Origin: Variovorax sp. V93
GTDB taxonomy: Bacteria; Pseudomonadota; Gammaproteobacteria; Burkholderiales; Burkholderiaceae_C
Assembly (NCBI RefSeq): GCF_041154485.1
Contig: NZ_AP028669.1
Coordinates: forward strand, 868,001-932,000
Length of the DNA: 64,000 bases
Direction: 5' to 3'
The notes below the pieces were generated by a model that was not told the origin of the DNA, did no database searches, and saw nothing but the letters and a program-made list of their open reading frames with translations. Both the position numbers and the translations under genes were made by a program. Below are positions 60,808-64,000 of the stretch, in pieces (the first letter of the stretch is position 1; each line of letters opens with the position of its first letter).

Positions 60808-61092
60808 ATGCGCGCCAACGACAATTTGCTGTCCGGACCCATTGCCGATGAACTGACGCCGCTGGAAATTTCCCAGGCCGTCCTCCAGGGCGAAGAAAAT
60901 CCGAACACCGCGCGGCCGCTCACGCCGCTCGAGCAGGCCGCCACGGGCATCGGAACAGGCAGCGGACAACGCTCGTCGCTAGCCCGCATCCTGTGCAGCC
61001 CCGCGGTGGCCTGGGGTGCCGCGGCCATGGCGGGCCTGGGCCTGCTCGCCGCGCTGGCCTATGCGAAGCGGGAGCCCACGCCCAGGCCCTGA
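60808..61092 (+). CDS. Small single-helix membrane protein, unknown
   Basis: A 94-residue protein. The first 60 residues are polar and acidic, with MRANDNLLSGPIADELTPLE; one hydrophobic helix lies at about residues 67-87 (VAWGAAAMAGLGLLAALAYA), and a short basic-proline tail follows. A cytoplasmic N-terminus and a tail-anchored position are likely. AAAGG lies upstream of the ATG. I do not recognise the family, and nothing next to it suggests a role. Confidence 0.65.
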   Translation: MRANDNLLSGPIADELTPLEISQAVLQGEENPNTARPLTPLEQAATGIGTGSGQRSSLARILCSPAVAWGAAAMAGLGLLAALAYAKREPTPRP

Positions 61093-61143
61093 CGCCGCCG
61101 GCGAAGGCGGGCAACCAGAACCCGCCTCACTACACTGCTGCGG

Positions 61144-61890
61144 ATGAGCCTTCCCCCTCCACCGCATCGCGTGCGAGAAGACCACCTCGTTTCCTACTTC
61201 CTGAGCGGCAATGCCATGCGCAGCCGCAGCGTGAGCGATGTGGTGCTGTCGGGCAGGGTCGATGTGCCTGCGCCTCCCGCGCGCCTGGTTGCGGATTGGG
61301 AGCGCGAGGTTTCCTCGCGGCTGGCGCTGGAGCCCGGCGATGTCGAGCCCTTGCCCCTGGCGCGTGCGCGTGCGCGCTGGCCGGACTACCGGCGCTGCGT
61401 GCAGGCCATGTCCGACTGGACCCGCGCCATCGGCGTGCCCGAAGCGCTCCTTGCCTCCAGCGAAGTCGCCCTCATGGCCTGCCGCGGCGCCAGCTACCAC
61501 CATGACGGCGCGCAATACGGCGCCGCGGCCTTCTGCAATCTGTTCCTCTGCGAAGACAAGGAACTGGATGTGCACTTTCCGTTGACGGGCCACCGGATTC
61601 CGCTCGCCCGCGGCACGGTCCTGATGTTCGACACCGGCCAGCCGCACGCCGTCGTCGAGCGTGGCAGCAGCGGCTTCGACGCGGCCCGCTTCGCTCCCGG
61701 GCGCGACTGCACCCAGGTGTTCCTGAGTTGGGAGCTTCCGATCGAGGATGTGCATGTCGGGCGCGCGCTTCGCATTGCCTTCGACATCGACGCGCGAACC
61801 GCGTCGCAGCTCGCAGACGAGCAGGTCCGCGTCAATGGCGAGCCGGCCAGCCTGTGCCCGGATTCCGGCCGGTGGCGGCGCCCCGGCTGA
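61144..61890 (+). CDS. Possible 2-oxoglutarate/Fe(II) oxygenase-like protein
   Basis: A 248-residue protein. The middle part has the pattern of a double-stranded beta-helix oxygenase: H119-x-D121 in ASYHHDGAQYG, then NLFLCEDKELDVHFP and GTVLMFDTGQPHAVVERG, in which H168 would be the second iron ligand; R187 (FAPGRDCTQVF) may hold the 2-oxoglutarate. The N-terminal 100 residues are not recognised. No signal peptide is seen. TACACT lies 7 bases before the ATG without a ribosome site. Substrate unknown; the oxygenase assignment rests on motif spacing only. Confidence 0.65.
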   Translation: MSLPPPPHRVREDHLVSYFLSGNAMRSRSVSDVVLSGRVDVPAPPARLVADWEREVSSRLALEPGDVEPLPLARARARWPDYRRCVQAMSDWTRAIGVPEALLASSEVALMACRGASYHHDGAQYGAAAFCNLFLCEDKELDVHFPLTGHRIPLARGTVLMFDTGQPHAVVERGSSGFDAARFAPGRDCTQVFLSWELPIEDVHVGRALRIAFDIDARTASQLADEQVRVNGEPASLCPDSGRWRRPG

Positions 61891-61995
61891 GCGACAGGCA
61901 GGCACGCCGTCATCGCCGCTACATCGCGGTGTCACAGCTCTTTCTTAGGCTGGAGGCCCTCCAACCGCCTCGAGAAAAAAGGAGTGCCTCCATCC

Positions 61996-62223
61996 ATGCA
62001 TCCACGATTCATCCTGCGCGCGCCGCTCGCGCTGTCGGTACTGGCCCTTGCATTGACCGCCTGTGGCGGCGGTGATGGTGGAGGCGGCGGGGGCTTCAGC
62101 GGCGCTGCTGCCACGTCGGGCAATGCGCCTGGCTCGGCCCCGACCCCTGCAGGCACGGCCGGCAAGACCGATGCAGCCTCGCCCGGCGCGGGCAGCGAGC
62201 CCAGCGTGAGCTACGCGCCCTGA
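61996..62223 (+). CDS. Small glycine-rich lipoprotein
   Basis: A 75-residue protein with a signal peptide and lipobox (VLALALTACGG, lipidated cysteine at C23). The mature part is a low-complexity Gly, Ala, Ser, Pro and Thr chain of about 50 residues with no folded domain apparent. AAAAAAGGAG lies 11 bases before the ATG at 61996. A GTG in the same frame at 61984 is a less likely start. It precedes the phospholipase C gene by 47 bases and may be co-transcribed. Confidence 0.7.
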   Translation: MHPRFILRAPLALSVLALALTACGGGDGGGGGGFSGAAATSGNAPGSAPTPAGTAGKTDAASPGAGSEPSVSYAP

Positions 62224-62270
62224 CGCCCCATCGCATTCCGGCATCCTCAAGAATCAAGACGAACCCCGCC

Positions 62271-64000
62271 ATGACCACACGCCGCAAGTTTCTCCAGACC
62301 GCCACCGGCTCCGGCATTGCCGCCGCCACGCTGGCCACCTTTCCACCCAGCATCCGCCGCGCGCTGGCCATCCCCGCGCACCACGAGACCGGCACCATCA
62401 AGGACGTCAAGCACGTCGTGCTGCTGATGCAGGAGAACCGCTCCTTCGACAGCTATTTCGGCACCTTCAAGGGCGTGCGCGGCTACGGCGACCGCTTTGC
62501 CGTGCCGGCACCCAACGGCAAGACCATCTTCCACCAGACCTACACCAAGACCACGCCGCCCAGCACCTACACGCCCTACCGGCTCGACGAAAGCCAGGGC
62601 AACGCGCAGCGCGCGGGCAGCACGCCGCACGGCTGGTCCGACTCGCAGGCCGCATGGGACCACGGCCGCATGTTCAAGTGGCCCGACGTCAAGAACCTGC
62701 TGTCGATGGGCTACTACGACACCGCCGAGGTGCCGTTCCAGCGCGCGCTGGCCGAGGCCTTCACGCTGTGCGACCACTACCACTGCGGCATGCACACCGG
62801 CACCATCGCGAACCGCCTGTTCTACTGGAGCGGCACCAATGGCCCGAACGGCATCAGCCCCGCCGACGGCAGCAAGGTGCAGCTTGCGGTGCTCAACAAC
62901 CAGTTCAACGCGGGCAACGACATCGGCGCATCCACCGAAGGCTGGACCTGGACCACCTATGCCGACCGGCTCGAGAAGGCCGGTGTGAAATGGAAGGTCT
63001 ACCAGAGCCTGATCGACAACTTCGGCTGCAACGAGATGATGAGCTTTCGCCACTGGCGCACCGCCATCGAGCAGATGCCGGCGGCGCGCCGCCCCGTCTA
63101 CGTTCCCGCGACCGACATCACGCAGCCGGTCACCGCGGCCGGGCCGTTCTATGACCCGGCCATCGACGATGCGCTCAGCCCGCTCGCCAAGGGCTTCGGC
63201 AACACCATGCCGCAGGGCTTTCTCGAAACCTTCCGCGAGGACATCCGCAACGGCACCTTGCCTGCGGTGTCGTGGATCATTTCGCCGTCGGCCTACAGCG
63301 AGCACCCCGGACCATCGAGCCCGGCCAAGGGCGGCTGGTACGTGCAGGAAGTGCTGGACGCGCTGACCTCCAACCCCGAGGTCTGGAGCAAGACCGTGCT
63401 GCTCATCAACTTCGACGAGAACGACGGCTTCTTCGACCACCTGCCGTCGCCCGCGGTGCCCTCGCGCAACCCCGACGGCTCGCTGGCCGGCGCCACCACG
63501 CTGGCCGAGGCCGACACGGCCCTCGAGTACCACAACTACACGCCGGCCACGCCCAAGCAGCCCGCCATGGACGGCCGCCCCTACGGCCCCGGCCCGCGCG
63601 TGCCGATGTGGGTGGTCTCGCCCTGGAGCCGCGGCGGCTGGGTCAACTCGCAGGTCTGCGACCACACCTCCACGCTCATGTTTTTGGAGAAGTGCTTCGG
63701 CGTGGCCGAGCCGCAGATCAGCAAGTACCGCCGCGCCGTCTGCAGCGACCTCACGAGCGCCTTCAACTTCGGGCGACCCAACGACGAACCGCTGCCCACG
63801 CTGGCCGGCCGCAAGACCAAGGCCGAGGCCGATGCGCTGACTGCTGCGCAGGAGGCGCTGCCGAAGATCGTCCCGGCGGCCGACGCCGACCTGCCGGTGC
63901 AGGCCACTGGCGTGCGCCCCTCGCGCGCGCTGCCCTACGAGCTGCACACCAGTGCGCGCAGCGATGCGCTCAACGGCCGCGTCCAGCTGCTGTTCGCCAA
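62271..64000 (+). CDS. Phosphocholine-specific phospholipase C family protein (3' truncated by window edge)
   Basis: The first 576 codons of a gene that continues beyond the window. The N-terminus MTTRRKFLQTATGSGIAAAT carries a twin-arginine export signal. The mature part opens KDVKHVVLLMQENRSFDSYFGTF, the hallmark of the phospholipase C/acid phosphatase (AcpA) superfamily with the metal and nucleophile region E-N-R-S-F-D. Later matching segments are FDENDGFFDHLPSP and PRVPMWVVSPWSRGGWVNSQV. Such enzymes are exported and hydrolyse phospholipids, often phosphatidylcholine. The C-terminal DUF756-type repeats expected in full-length members would lie past the window. Confidence 0.92.
   Translation, partial: MTTRRKFLQTATGSGIAAATLATFPPSIRRALAIPAHHETGTIKDVKHVVLLMQENRSFDSYFGTFKGVRGYGDRFAVPAPNGKTIFHQTYTKTTPPSTYTPYRLDESQGNAQRAGSTPHGWSDSQAAWDHGRMFKWPDVKNLLSMGYYDTAEVPFQRALAEAFTLCDHYHCGMHTGTIANRLFYWSGTNGPNGISPADGSKVQLAVLNNQFNAGNDIGASTEGWTWTTYADRLEKAGVKWKVYQSLIDNFGCNEMMSFRHWRTAIEQMPAARRPVYVPATDITQPVTAAGPFYDPAIDDALSPLAKGFGNTMPQGFLETFREDIRNGTLPAVSWIISPSAYSEHPGPSSPAKGGWYVQEVLDALTSNPEVWSKTVLLINFDENDGFFDHLPSPAVPSRNPDGSLAGATTLAEADTALEYHNYTPATPKQPAMDGRPYGPGPRVPMWVVSPWSRGGWVNSQVCDHTSTLMFLEKCFGVAEPQISKYRRAVCSDLTSAFNFGRPNDEPLPTLAGRKTKAEADALTAAQEALPKIVPAADADLPVQATGVRPSRALPYELHTSARSDALNGRVQLLFA

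Overview
The window looks like chromosome from a high-GC betaproteobacterium of the Comamonadaceae, most like Variovorax. The evidence is the base composition (most coding lines near 65-75% GC), four periplasmic Bug/TctC receptors without a TctAB partner nearby, betaproteobacterial versions of gltIJKL, cysK, htpX and a ProQ-like protein, and a type A RNase P RNA gene. No tRNA, CRISPR array, transposase, prophage or recognisable defence island was seen.

Layout. 1-8059: the end of a D-2-hydroxyacid dehydrogenase, a convergent amidase, a HypT-like LysR regulator, then aspartase (aspA) and the glutamate/aspartate ABC transporter gltIJKL, together an acidic amino acid uptake and deamination module. 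8065-24359 is one long minus-strand run. Read in transcription order it is a catabolic block: FadB-like hydratase/dehydrogenase, thiolase, two acyl-CoA dehydrogenases, enoyl-CoA hydratase, class III CoA-transferase, Bug receptor, acyl-CoA synthetase, second Bug receptor. A DctQ-DctM-DctP TRAP transporter and a nucleoside hydrolase follow. A divergent LysR gene at 24510 with a perfect palindrome in the shared promoter region is the likely regulator. 25427-33893: a small lipoprotein, ureidoglycolate lyase, a TfoX-N protein, and a peptide-type ABC transporter operon ending in an amidase. 33989-40953: pyrC; a lower-GC gene for a duplicated-domain lipoprotein of unknown function; a NYN-OST-HTH nuclease-like protein coupled to a DUF3025 protein; htpX behind a sigma-32-like promoter; a ProQ/FinO protein. 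41008-44732: a flavin reductase and FAD dehydrogenase pair, cysK and rnpB. 44813-50027: a MarR-controlled tripartite efflux operon of the aromatic-acid/fusaric-acid type. 50070-53048: a lipoprotein, an RsuA-like protein whose catalytic Asp is Glu, and a Nudix/metallo-beta-lactamase fusion. 53168-60690: two more Bug receptors, a TIGR02001-like outer-membrane protein, LysR, an adenosine-deaminase-like enzyme, an EamA exporter and a cytosine-deaminase-like amidohydrolase, suggestive of uptake and deamination of nitrogen heterocycles. 60808-64000: a small membrane protein, a possible 2OG-Fe(II) oxygenase, a small lipoprotein and a Tat-exported phospholipase C that runs off the window.

The least explained items are: a pair of 257-258 bp palindromic elements with near-identical ends lying inside two different transporter operons; an intrinsic-terminator-like hairpin ending only 15 bases before the aspA start codon; the internally duplicated lipoprotein in a composition dip; and the RsuA-family protein with a changed active site. 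No single complete new system stands out. These are separate leads.
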